Below, piece after piece: positions 25,373 through 32,992 of a stretch of 43,763 nt of DNA (positions are counted from its first letter, which is position 1; each line of letters begins with the position of its first letter). A program made the translations under genes and the position numbers. The stretch lies in NCBI RefSeq assembly GCF_014695775.1, contig NZ_JACJOX010000024.1, positions 1-43,763 on the forward strand, in the 5' to 3' direction. This DNA comes from Leptolyngbya sp. FACHB-60. Lineage in GTDB: Bacteria > Cyanobacteriota > Cyanobacteriia > Phormidesmidales > Phormidesmidaceae. The notes beneath the pieces are model-generated. The model had not been told where the DNA came from, made no database searches, and was given only the letters and a program-made list of their open reading frames with translations.

Positions 25373-25386
25373 TCTAGACATCTATA
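25373..25386 (+). promoter_or_regulatory. PhnF-type operator A, upstream of phnM
   Basis: TCTAGACATCTATA, identical over 14 bases to the minus-strand site upstream of phnG and over 12 to the site upstream of phnC. It lies ~40 bp before the phnM start. GntR/HutC-family regulators bind such short semi-palindromes; assignment to the PhnF-like protein encoded at 36154 is inference. Confidence 0.7.
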
Positions 25387-25434
25387 CTCATATCGGATCA
25401 AGATTAACCAGACGTTATCGTGGTCCTAAGGTCT

Positions 25435-26163
25435 CTAAAACTGAAGGACGCGATCGCAGACCCGCTCTCTCACTTCGTCATCATGAAAGATGCCGACCAT
25501 GGCACATCCCTGGGCTTTGCGGTCTTCAATTAGCTGCATCACGACGTCGCGATTGGCGGCATCTAAGGCAGAGGTCGGCTCATCCAACAGCAAAATTGGA
25601 TAGTTGACGGCAAAGGCCCGAGCAATATTGACCCGCTGCTTTTCCCCACCAGAAAACGTGGTTGGAGACAGATGCCATAGTCGCTCAGGTAGGTTCAGTT
25701 GGGCAAAGAGAATCCGAATTTTGTCATAAGCGATATCGGGGTCCATGCCCAAATCCAGCAGGGGCTCTGCGGCCACTTCCAGCGCCGGCACCCGGGGAAT
25801 TACTCTGAGAAATTGGCTGACGTAACCCACGCTGTGCTGTCGCACCTCTAGCAACTGGTGGGGTTGAAGCTGGGGCAAATCAACCCAGTCACCTTGATGT
25901 TTCACCCAGATCGAGCCCTTGTCAATGCGGTAGTTGGCATACAGCGATCGCATAAACGTCGATTTTCCAGAGCCAGATGGCCCCTGGAGAGCCACACACT
26001 CACCAGCCTGGACAGTGAGAGAAACCCCCTCTAAAACTGGAATGCAGACACTCCCTTGATGATGCAGAACGAAGCTCTTATAAAGCTCATCGGCCCGGAG
26101 CATGGCTCCGATAGGCGGCGAAACGGGTGAGGGGGAATGATTCGACAACAGCGATTGGGTCAT
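25435..26163 (-). CDS. phnL: C-P lyase system ABC-type protein PhnL
   Basis: A 242-residue ATPase of the C-P lyase complex, needed for forming ribose-1-phosphonate triphosphate. Seen: Walker A GPSGSGKST, Q-loop region SVGYVSQFLRVIPRV (characteristic of PhnL), signature FSGGEKQR, Walker B ILLLDEPTSALD and a His switch in GIFHDDEVRE. The first ~20 residues (serine/proline rich) may be non-translated; an alternative start is Met21 (MLRADELYKSF). It lies 45 bp after phnK and is the last gene before the phnM promoter region. Confidence 0.95.
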   Translation of the reverse strand: MTQSLLSNHSPSPVSPPIGAMLRADELYKSFVLHHQGSVCIPVLEGVSLTVQAGECVALQGPSGSGKSTFMRSLYANYRIDKGSIWVKHQGDWVDLPQLQPHQLLEVRQHSVGYVSQFLRVIPRVPALEVAAEPLLDLGMDPDIAYDKIRILFAQLNLPERLWHLSPTTFSGGEKQRVNIARAFAVNYPILLLDEPTSALDAANRDVVMQLIEDRKAQGCAMVGIFHDDEVRERVCDRVLQF

Positions 26164-26208
26164 GGCTTAAGGGTGTCAAGAACAGTAGAACGATAGGCGG
26201 CACGTCGC

Positions 26209-26979
26209 TTAGGGCATTAGGGTGGCACTCACCAACTGCTGCGTGTAGGGATGGTGGGGGTCATCCAGCACCTGATCGGTCAACCCGGTTTCGACTACCT
26301 GACCGTTTTGCATCACCATCAGTCGATGGGCTAAAAGCCTGACTACACCGATATCGTGGGTCACCAGAATGACGCTGAGATGGAGCGTACGGACTAAGGA
26401 ACGCATCAAGTCCAGGAGTTTGGCTTGAACCGAAACGTCTAATCCGCCAGTGGGCTCATCCATAAGGACTAGCCTCGGTTGCGTCACCAGAATACGGGCG
26501 AGTTGAAGCCGCTGTTGCATACCGCCGGAAAAGGTACTGGGTAAGTCATCCATGCGGCTGTGGGGAATTTCAACCTGGCTTAGCCACTCCATGGCCTCGG
26601 ATCGAATATTGCCGTAGTGGCGTTCTCCCACATCGAGCAAACGCTCACCAATATTGGCTCCAGTAGTTACGGTCATGCGCAGCCCATCGCGGGGATTTTG
26701 CTGCACAAAACCCCATTCAGTTTTCATCAGCTTGCGGTGGTGAACTTCTGGCAGAGTGCGCAGGTTAATGGGCTGATCACTGCGATCGCAGTAGGTAATC
26801 TCCCCCGCATCCACTGAAATTTGCCCGGCAATGGCGTTTAATAACGTACTTTTTCCCGATCCAGATTCGCCAATAATGCCTAGGACTTGACCGGGATACA
26901 GATCAAAGGAAATGCGATCGCAGGCGCGAAGCGAATGGTAAGTCTTGCTGAGATTGTCGATGGTTAATAGTGGCTGCAT
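26209..26979 (-). CDS. phnK: C-P lyase system ABC-type protein PhnK
   Basis: A 256-residue ATP-binding subunit that docks on the PhnGHIJ core through PhnJ. Seen: Walker A GESGSGKST, the Q-loop WGFVQQNPRDGLRM, signature FSGGMQQR, Walker B LVLMDEPTGGLDVSVQ and the His switch VTHDIGVV, in the oligopeptide-transport-like style typical of PhnK. The start at 26979 (MQPLLTIDNLSKTYHS) is chosen because the upstream frame (to 27090) overlaps the end of phnJ with no family similarity. It starts 16 bp after the phnJ stop. Confidence 0.95.
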   Translation of the reverse strand: MQPLLTIDNLSKTYHSLRACDRISFDLYPGQVLGIIGESGSGKSTLLNAIAGQISVDAGEITYCDRSDQPINLRTLPEVHHRKLMKTEWGFVQQNPRDGLRMTVTTGANIGERLLDVGERHYGNIRSEAMEWLSQVEIPHSRMDDLPSTFSGGMQQRLQLARILVTQPRLVLMDEPTGGLDVSVQAKLLDLMRSLVRTLHLSVILVTHDIGVVRLLAHRLMVMQNGQVVETGLTDQVLDDPHHPYTQQLVSATLMP

Positions 26980-26995
26980 GGTGCTGCGTAAGTTC

Positions 26996-27892
26996 TCAAT
27001 GTAATGTGGGGGCCGGCAAATGATTGTTTTGCTGTCGCTGGTTGCAGTAGTCTGTGTCAGAGCAAATCCACAGGCGGCTGCCCTGGTCATCCGTTACCAC
27101 CTCATCGAGATAGGTGTCTGTCGCGCCGCAAAATTCGCAGGGTTGATCCCAGGTTTCAACGCTGAAGGGGTGATCCTCAAAATCAAGGCTTTTGACCTTG
27201 GTGTAGGGGGGAAGGGCGTAAATCCGCTTTTCTCGCCCTGCCCCAAAGAGTTGTAGGGCGGGATTCATGTGCAGTTTAGGATTGTCAAACCGGGGAATCG
27301 GGCTGGGCTTCATCAAGTAGCGATCGTTCACCATCACCGGATAGTCGTAAGCCATGGCAATGTGGCCAAAGCGGGTGATGTCTTCGTACAGCCGCACATA
27401 CATTGAGCCGTATTCTTCCAGCGCGTGCATTTTATTGGCCTCGGTGCGGGAGGGCTCGATAAAATACAGCGGCTCCGGCATGGGCACCTGATAGACCATG
27501 ATTTGGCCCTCCCGCAGCGGCGTTTCAGGAATCCGGTGGCGGGTTTGAATTAGCGTGGCCTCTTCGGTGCGTTCGGTGGTGTTGATACCGCAGACCTTAC
27601 GAAAGAACCGACGAATATTGACGGCGTTGGTGGTATCGTCAGCGCCTTGATCAATCACCTTCAAGGTGTCTGTCTGGCCAATCACTGAGGCGGTTACCTG
27701 AATTCCCCCTGTTCCCCAGCCGTAGGACATGGGCATTTCACGGGAGCTAAAGGGAATCTGATGTCCCGGAATAGCCACAGCCTTGAGAGTGGCGCGGCGG
27801 ATTGATCGCTTCGTCTGTTCGTCTAGGTAAGCGAAGTTGAAGCCCGGTTCAGGGGGAGTTGGGGAGCTGGGAGAATAGGGCGCAAGGGTCAT
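26996..27892 (-). CDS. phnJ: C-P lyase radical SAM subunit PhnJ
   Basis: The 298-residue catalytic subunit that breaks the carbon-phosphorus bond of ribose-1-methylphosphonate-5-phosphate by radical chemistry. Seen: the C-terminal cysteines 252, 255, 277 and 283 (CEFCGATDTY then ICSDTDYC), each exactly 11 positions later than Cys241, 244, 266 and 272 of the E. coli enzyme, so the Fe-S ligands and the catalytic Cys are kept. Gly43 (VAIPGHQIPF) aligns with the glycyl radical site Gly32. GWGTGGIQVT and PLYFIEPSRTEANKMHALEE are also family blocks. The N-terminal ~15 residues are proline/serine rich, extra relative to E. coli. Confidence 0.97.
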   Translation of the reverse strand: MTLAPYSPSSPTPPEPGFNFAYLDEQTKRSIRRATLKAVAIPGHQIPFSSREMPMSYGWGTGGIQVTASVIGQTDTLKVIDQGADDTTNAVNIRRFFRKVCGINTTERTEEATLIQTRHRIPETPLREGQIMVYQVPMPEPLYFIEPSRTEANKMHALEEYGSMYVRLYEDITRFGHIAMAYDYPVMVNDRYLMKPSPIPRFDNPKLHMNPALQLFGAGREKRIYALPPYTKVKSLDFEDHPFSVETWDQPCEFCGATDTYLDEVVTDDQGSRLWICSDTDYCNQRQQNNHLPAPTLH

Positions 27893-27962
27893 AGGGATGG
27901 AGTGACTGGTTGGGCGTTATTGAGGCTACGGCAGATATTTTCTGAACTGACGAAGAGAAGAT

Positions 27963-29222
27963 TCAGGATGGCACCTCGGATGGAGCGCGGGAATCAGGAG
28001 ATGAAGGATGAATTTTGCTGTCCTCGGTCGAGGCTCCGTTGTTGGCAGGAGGATGGTCTGGGCTAAAGGCTTGGGAATCTGGGTTGCTAGATGAGGGTTG
28101 CTCAACGCCAGGCTGCTCGGCCTGGGCCTGGTCGTAACTACGCCGCAGCTTACGGACGAGGTTAAGCTCGGCCTGAAAGTCAATGTAGTGGGGTAGTTTG
28201 AGGTGCTGGACAAATCCTTGGGCTTCGATGTTATCGGAATGAAATAAGACAAAGTCTTCATTCTGGGCTGGCCCGTCGATCGACTCGCCTAAATCCTTAG
28301 CCTGCAAGGCCCGGTCTACTAATGCCATGGCCATGGCCTTGCGTTCGTTATAGCCAAAGGTCAGGCCATATCCCTGGGTAAACTGGGGTGGAATCTCCTT
28401 GCTGCCTTTGAACTGGTTCACCATTTGGACTTCGGTAACAGAGATGTCTGCGATCGCAACCTCAAACCCCAGTTCTTCGGGGCAGATCACGACCTCCACC
28501 TCACCCACCCGAATCTCCCCCGCAAAGGGATGATTTTTGCCATAGCCCCGCTGGGTAGAGTAAGCCATCGACAGCAGGAAGCCTTCGTCAGCCCGGGCCA
28601 GGTTTTGCAGGCGAGCGTCGCGACTGGTGGGGGTACTGAGGGATTGGCGAGTGATGTCGAAGGGGAGTGAGAGAGTTCCGGTGAGATCGTCTGATTTGGT
28701 TACACCGATTAAACCTTCATGGGCCAGGGTATTGAGAACTCGGGGCGTGGCTTCGGTTGCATCAGCGATCGCATCCCCTATTTCGGTTGTGGGGGCAGAA
28801 AACTGGTTATTTTCGGCGGCCAGCTTAAAGTCGAGCAGCCGATGGATGTAATCAAACGTAGAACCCAGTTTTTGGCCACCAGGGGCGTCTTTAAAAATCG
28901 CCGAAATGCGCCGCTGAATGTGCATGCGGTCTGTCTCAACCGGCTCGCTGTAGTAGAGCCGGGATAGGGTTGTCCGATAGGCGCGGAGTAAAAAAGCCGC
29001 CTCCACTAGATCCCCCCAAGATTGCTTGATCGCTAAGGCAGCCAGATCTGGATCGTACAGGCTGCCCTCAGCCATAACCCGATTGACGGCTAGCTGCATC
29101 TGCTGCTTAATCTGCTCTAGCGATAACTCTGGCACAGCCGATTCGCCACGCCGTTTGGCCTTAAGCAAGGCTTCGGCGTTTTGGATGGCCTGTTCTCCAC
29201 CTTTGACGGCAACATAAGGCAT
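27963..29222 (-). CDS. phnI: C-P lyase subunit PhnI
   Basis: Nucleosidase-like subunit that with PhnGHL couples ATP to phosphonates. Seen: the invariant start MPYVAVKGGEQAIQNAE, RAYRTTLSRLYYSEP, TRDARLQNLARADEGFLLSMAYSTQRGYG, and the C-terminal FVLFHSDNIEAQGFVQHLKLPHYIDFQAEL. At 419 residues it is longer than E. coli PhnI (354); the difference is a low-complexity tail from ~370 rich in Ser, Pro and Asp, probably disordered. GGAGAG stands before the ATG. It lies 32 bp after the GNAT gene and 70 bp before phnJ. Confidence 0.96.
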   Translation of the reverse strand: MPYVAVKGGEQAIQNAEALLKAKRRGESAVPELSLEQIKQQMQLAVNRVMAEGSLYDPDLAALAIKQSWGDLVEAAFLLRAYRTTLSRLYYSEPVETDRMHIQRRISAIFKDAPGGQKLGSTFDYIHRLLDFKLAAENNQFSAPTTEIGDAIADATEATPRVLNTLAHEGLIGVTKSDDLTGTLSLPFDITRQSLSTPTSRDARLQNLARADEGFLLSMAYSTQRGYGKNHPFAGEIRVGEVEVVICPEELGFEVAIADISVTEVQMVNQFKGSKEIPPQFTQGYGLTFGYNERKAMAMALVDRALQAKDLGESIDGPAQNEDFVLFHSDNIEAQGFVQHLKLPHYIDFQAELNLVRKLRRSYDQAQAEQPGVEQPSSSNPDSQAFSPDHPPANNGASTEDSKIHPSSPDSRAPSEVPS

Positions 29223-29254
29223 AAAACTCTCCGCAATTTAACCTATCGCTCGAT

Positions 29255-29707
29255 CTATAACTCGACTAAAAAACTGTAGCCATGCTTCTGAAACCCTAAG
29301 GATTCATAGAAGGCGTGGGCTTCCTGGCGCTTGAGATTGGTCGACAAACTCAGCTTGTAGCAACCAGCAGTTCGACATTGGGCAGCTGCAAACTGCATCA
29401 TCTGCTGGCCAATTCCCTGGCCTTGAAACTCTGGATCGACCGCAACCCCTTCCACAACCCCGGAGGGACTACCGTGATGCACCAGGTTATCCATCACTAG
29501 CAGCGTGAACGTGCCAACCCGTCTATCGTCTAGCTCTTTTAGGGTGGCGACCCACAACCTGTAGTTGGGGTATTGCTGTAGGCGCTGAAACCACTGTTCG
29601 GCCTCGGCCAAGGTTAAGCCGCAATCCTGATCTAAACCAGATTGGCCATATAACCCCATAACGTCTGGCAAGTCTTCAGGGGTGGCTAAGCGAATCGACA
29701 CATCCAT
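29255..29707 (-). CDS. GNAT-family N-acetyltransferase in the phn operon
   Basis: A 150-residue acetyl-CoA-dependent N-acetyltransferase. Seen: the N-terminal beta strand with IRLATPEDLPDVMGLY, the acetyl-CoA loop VDPEFQGQGIGQQMMQFA (Q/RxxGxG motif), and the C-terminal NLKRQEAHAFYESLGFQKHGY. The start at 29707 is chosen because the phnH stop overlaps its ATG (TAATG), which means translational coupling; the upstream open frame lies antisense-like inside phnH. In E. coli, PhnO, also a GNAT, acetylates aminoalkylphosphonates in the phn operon. This protein is in a comparable place and could do the same, but that is inference from position. Confidence 0.88.
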   Translation of the reverse strand: MDVSIRLATPEDLPDVMGLYGQSGLDQDCGLTLAEAEQWFQRLQQYPNYRLWVATLKELDDRRVGTFTLLVMDNLVHHGSPSGVVEGVAVDPEFQGQGIGQQMMQFAAAQCRTAGCYKLSLSTNLKRQEAHAFYESLGFQKHGYSFLVEL

Positions 29708-30303
29708 TACCGCTCCTCCTGTCGGCCAGCGATCTGGGCCGTGCGCGGTAAGCCCAAAACCTGGCGATCGGCAAAACACCAGGCGTCAAGTCCGAGGGGG
29801 TAATGGGCTGTCATCGCCTGCCACTGCTGCCAAAAGCCAGTATGCAGGGGCGTTTGAAGGGTGATGGTGTCTAAAATTCCTGGACCTTGTAGGGTGGCAG
29901 ACCCTGTTTCCTCTAGGGCTGGCAGCTGAATCAGTAGAGATGTCGAGGCCTCTGGATATGCTGCTGTGCCCCAGTTAAACTCATCCAGCCTGGGCATGGT
30001 CTCAATCTGATCAATCACGGCAAAATCAGCAGTTTGAGGCTCAGCCGTGAATCGGCACCCGGTGTGAAACAGCAGCCAAGACCTGACTGATTCTGAAATA
30101 CCTGGCTGCAGCCATACCGTCGTCTCCAAATCGAGCAGCGTCAGGCAAGCCGCAGCGCAGCCAGGGTTTAGCCCCCCCGGCGGTGTCAGAGATGCGGTTG
30201 CTTGCTGGATGCCCGGTCGCGCCAGGGCATCCAACAACGCTCGAAAAGTCTGCTGAGCGTCATGGACAGGATCTTTGAAGCCAGGGAGCTGGGTCGTGAG
30301 CAT
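29707..30303 (-). CDS. phnH: C-P lyase subunit PhnH
   Basis: A 198-residue structural subunit of the PhnGHIJ core, a fold related to PLP-dependent enzymes but without cofactor. Seen: LPGFKDPVHDAQQTFRALLDALARPG near the start, AACLTLLDLETTVWL, LLFHTGCRF, and the ending GLDAWCFADRQVLGLPRT (PhnH hallmark). Start at 30303 (MLTTQLPGF) fits the family; the frame is open upstream to 30366. A 213-bp gap separates it from phnG, in which I see no gene. Confidence 0.95.
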   Translation of the reverse strand: MLTTQLPGFKDPVHDAQQTFRALLDALARPGIQQATASLTPPGGLNPGCAAACLTLLDLETTVWLQPGISESVRSWLLFHTGCRFTAEPQTADFAVIDQIETMPRLDEFNWGTAAYPEASTSLLIQLPALEETGSATLQGPGILDTITLQTPLHTGFWQQWQAMTAHYPLGLDAWCFADRQVLGLPRTAQIAGRQEER

Positions 30304-30516
30304 AGGGCAGGGATGATGGGGAAATTTTAGATTGCGGCCGAGACAGGCGGTAGGCTGTTTGAACATGGCTAGGGCTAGCCGCTGCTATAGCCATCGCCGC
30401 AAAGGTTAGGACGTTCTTTACAACCGTCTATTGGCGATCGCCTATACAACCAGTCGTCGCCCCAGTTTTGCGGTTGGTAGTTGAACCGTCCCACGCGACC
30501 TGGCCAAAGCTATATT

Positions 30517-30999
30517 TCAAGCTTCTCCTCGCAGCAGGGTAAAGAAATTGACGCGGGTAGAGTCTACCTCAGCTGTTTCAGCCGCCCGCTGTTTATAGGC
30601 AGCACCCTGCAGCGGCTCAATCACCTGGGTTTGAACCTTAGATTGCCAGTCTGGATGTTGCAGCAGAGCGTCGCAAACGGCGGCTAGTTCAGCATGGCGC
30701 TGAGACCGTCCCGCCACATAGCCAAAACCCGAGATAAATTCGTCATCAGCCTGCTCTCTAGCCGCCAGCGACAGCTGAATAACGCAGCGGGTTAAGGTCA
30801 TTTCCCCCAGGTTGAAGGGCTGACCCGCACCTTCTGTGCGTCCACGCACCATGGCCAAACCAATTTCGGGCGATCGCAGAAAGCGATAGTCGGGCAGCGC
30901 CCCTAATGTGGCGACCCGCCCTTCCAGAAGCGCCAGAGGTGCCTTTGCCAAGGCCGACATCCAGATCGATCTCGACTGTGCTTGGGCTGTGTCTACCAT
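30517..30999 (-). CDS. phnG: C-P lyase subunit PhnG
   Basis: A 160-residue subunit of the C-P lyase core and first gene of the operon. Seen: RSIWMSALAKAPLALLEG, PDYRFLRSPEIGLAMVRGRTEG, FNLGEMTLTRCVIQL, GYVAGRSQRHAELAAVCDAL, all PhnG signatures. A GTG directly precedes the ATG, giving a possible one-codon extension. PHO-box-like repeats sit immediately upstream (31002-31031) and a PhnF-type operator at 31034-31047. Confidence 0.96.
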   Translation of the reverse strand: MVDTAQAQSRSIWMSALAKAPLALLEGRVATLGALPDYRFLRSPEIGLAMVRGRTEGAGQPFNLGEMTLTRCVIQLSLAAREQADDEFISGFGYVAGRSQRHAELAAVCDALLQHPDWQSKVQTQVIEPLQGAAYKQRAAETAEVDSTRVNFFTLLRGEA

Positions 31000-31001
31000 C
31001 A

Positions 31002-31031
31002 CTTAACCAAAGATTAACAGCAACTTAAATT
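31002..31031 (+). promoter_or_regulatory. PHO-box-like triple repeat before phnG
   Basis: CTTAACCA (31002-31009), ATTAACAG (31013-31020) and CTTAAATT (31024-31031) lie at exact 11-bp steps, as in cyanobacterial PHO boxes bound by the PhoB-type regulator. Orientation is on the plus strand, opposite to phnG, and it touches the start codon, which is unusual for an activator site. Confidence 0.5.
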
Positions 31032-31033
31032 CA

Positions 31034-31047
31034 TATAGATGTCTAGA
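31034..31047 (-). promoter_or_regulatory. PhnF-type operator B, upstream of phnG
   Basis: The minus strand reads TCTAGACATCTATA, the same 14 bases as operator A. With its flank it is GTCTAGACATCTATAT. It lies ~35 bp before the phnG start. Confidence 0.7.
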
Positions 31048-31117
31048 CAAATTATGGAGCATGAGCCAATAGAAAGCAATCCCCATTTGTTTGAATAAAG
31101 TACCGTGAAGCCTTGTA

Positions 31118-32791
31118 TTATCCCAATCGCTGCACCAGATGCAGCGGTTCCGGTTCTCCAGTACTCACCAGTTTTAGAGCGCTTCTGGGCAGTACCCGCA
31201 GCACTTCCTCTACGGTTGTGACGCCGGCCATGACTTTTTCAATGGCCGATGTTCGAAATGAGATAGAGTCGCTCTTGCTGAGGTGGCGGCGCAGTTGAGT
31301 CATGGTGCCATCGTAGATCAACTCGCGCATGCGATCGTCCACCTCTAGCATCTCGACCACCGCCTCCCGGCCCGAATATCCGGATTGGAAACAGGATGGG
31401 CACCCTCGTCCCCGTCGCCAGTTGCCCTTTTTGATTTGAGCAGCATCCAGTTGCAGTATGGCGAGTAGTTCTGGGTTGGGCTGGGTGGGTTCAGCACAGT
31501 GGGGGCAAATGCGCCGCACCAGGCGCTGAGCGACTACCCCTAAAAGGGCATCGCTGATCAACCCTGGATCTGGCCCAATATCTTTAATGCGGGGAATCGC
31601 CCCGGCCGCGTCGTTGGTGTGCAGGGTGGTGAACACCAGGTGGCCGGTGAGGGCAGCCCGAATGGCGGTTTCTGCGGTTTCGTGGTCCCGCACTTCTCCC
31701 ACCATGATGATGTCCGGGTCTTGCCGCAGGATAGATCGCAGCCCTGCGGCGAAGGACATGCCCGCCGCTTCGTTCACCTGGGTCTGGGTGATGCGGGGCA
31801 GCACATATTCTACCGGGTCTTCCACCGTGACCACGTTGACATGCTCAGTGGCGATCGCCTGCAGGCTGGTATAGAGGGTACTGGTTTTACCGGAGCCGGT
31901 AGGTCCAGTGAAGACAATGATGCCCTGGGGCTGTTCTAGCCAGGTTTTGTAAATCTTCAGCGCTTTGGGCGAAAACCCTAGCTTATCAATGGTGGTAAAG
32001 GGGTTTTCGCGGGGCAGCAGACGCACTACAGCTTTTTCACCACAGACGCACGGTAAGGTGCTGACTCGCATGTCCATACTCTGGTCGGCTTCGTTGTCGA
32101 CCTGGTACTTTTCCCCAATCCGGCCATCCTGGGGACGGCGGCTGTCAGCAATGTCCATGTTGGCCATCACCTTCAGGGCCACGACCACCCGGCGGCTGAT
32201 TTCCCCTGGCAGCAGGGTAATATCGCGCAGTACCCCATCAATCCGGTACCGCACCCGCAACCCTTCTAGGGTCGGTTCTAGGTGAATGTCGCTAGCCTGG
32301 TGCTGTAAGGCGCTGGAAATAATGGCCTTAATCCGCTCAATTTGCCCCTCTGCCTTCGACAGAAATAGCTCAGTGGTTTCGCCAATATCATCGGTCGATT
32401 GCTTGCCGGTGATTGGGTCCAGCAGACGACTAGAAGTAATGCGGGTCAGATCAGCGGTGCGAGTGTGGTACCAGGCCCGATAGCTCTTGGCTGAAATGGG
32501 TATGACTTTAACGGTTGTCAGGGTGCGATCGCCAATCGTTTCCAACACCTCGGAAGAAACTTCAACCGGGCTTCCCAGGTAAAAGCAGCTTTGCCACAGG
32601 AGCAACGGCACCACAGGAGGCAGTTTTTGCCCCTGACAATACTGAAAGAAGCGACTACAAACCTCCTCATCCAGCAAGCCTAGATTTAAAGTGCCCTCGT
32701 CATCACGCACCAGGCTAAGAGCTTCTTCACAGGAAATGTGCCCCTGTTTGAGTTGCTTCCAAGCAGAGACTGGCCAAGGTACGGTTTGCAT
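31118..32791 (-). CDS. GspE/PulE/PilB-type secretion or pilus ATPase
   Basis: A 557-residue hexameric ATPase of the type IV pilus / type II secretion class. Seen: an N-terminal helical domain, the N2 block ASDIHLEPTLEGLRVRYRIDG near 166-186, Walker A GPTGSGKT at 296-303, the Asp box VVTVEDPVEY, Walker B MVGEVRDHETAETA, the His box LVFTTLHTNDA, and a zinc-binding pair CPHC and CPSC. It is shorter than cyanobacterial PilB (~670), lacking part of the N-terminal domains, so it is a paralogue rather than the main pilus motor. No other pilus gene is nearby; it sits between phnG and phoX on the same strand, which may be chance. Confidence 0.9.
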   Translation of the reverse strand: MQTVPWPVSAWKQLKQGHISCEEALSLVRDDEGTLNLGLLDEEVCSRFFQYCQGQKLPPVVPLLLWQSCFYLGSPVEVSSEVLETIGDRTLTTVKVIPISAKSYRAWYHTRTADLTRITSSRLLDPITGKQSTDDIGETTELFLSKAEGQIERIKAIISSALQHQASDIHLEPTLEGLRVRYRIDGVLRDITLLPGEISRRVVVALKVMANMDIADSRRPQDGRIGEKYQVDNEADQSMDMRVSTLPCVCGEKAVVRLLPRENPFTTIDKLGFSPKALKIYKTWLEQPQGIIVFTGPTGSGKTSTLYTSLQAIATEHVNVVTVEDPVEYVLPRITQTQVNEAAGMSFAAGLRSILRQDPDIIMVGEVRDHETAETAIRAALTGHLVFTTLHTNDAAGAIPRIKDIGPDPGLISDALLGVVAQRLVRRICPHCAEPTQPNPELLAILQLDAAQIKKGNWRRGRGCPSCFQSGYSGREAVVEMLEVDDRMRELIYDGTMTQLRRHLSKSDSISFRTSAIEKVMAGVTTVEEVLRVLPRSALKLVSTGEPEPLHLVQRLG

Positions 32792-32992
32792 AGAATCGGG
32801 GTCCTGAATATAAGCGTGATGACAACCTGATCCAGCCTCACCAACTGCCAGAACAGAAACAGTTTTTCGTCCCTGTTCTTAGTGACGGCTGGAGAGATGA
32901 CCAAAAGGTAAAGAAATCAGCCAGCCCAGGTAGAAACCAAAAGCTGGCTGGTAGAGGTTACGTCAGAATTAGGGTGATTGACTCAACACCAG

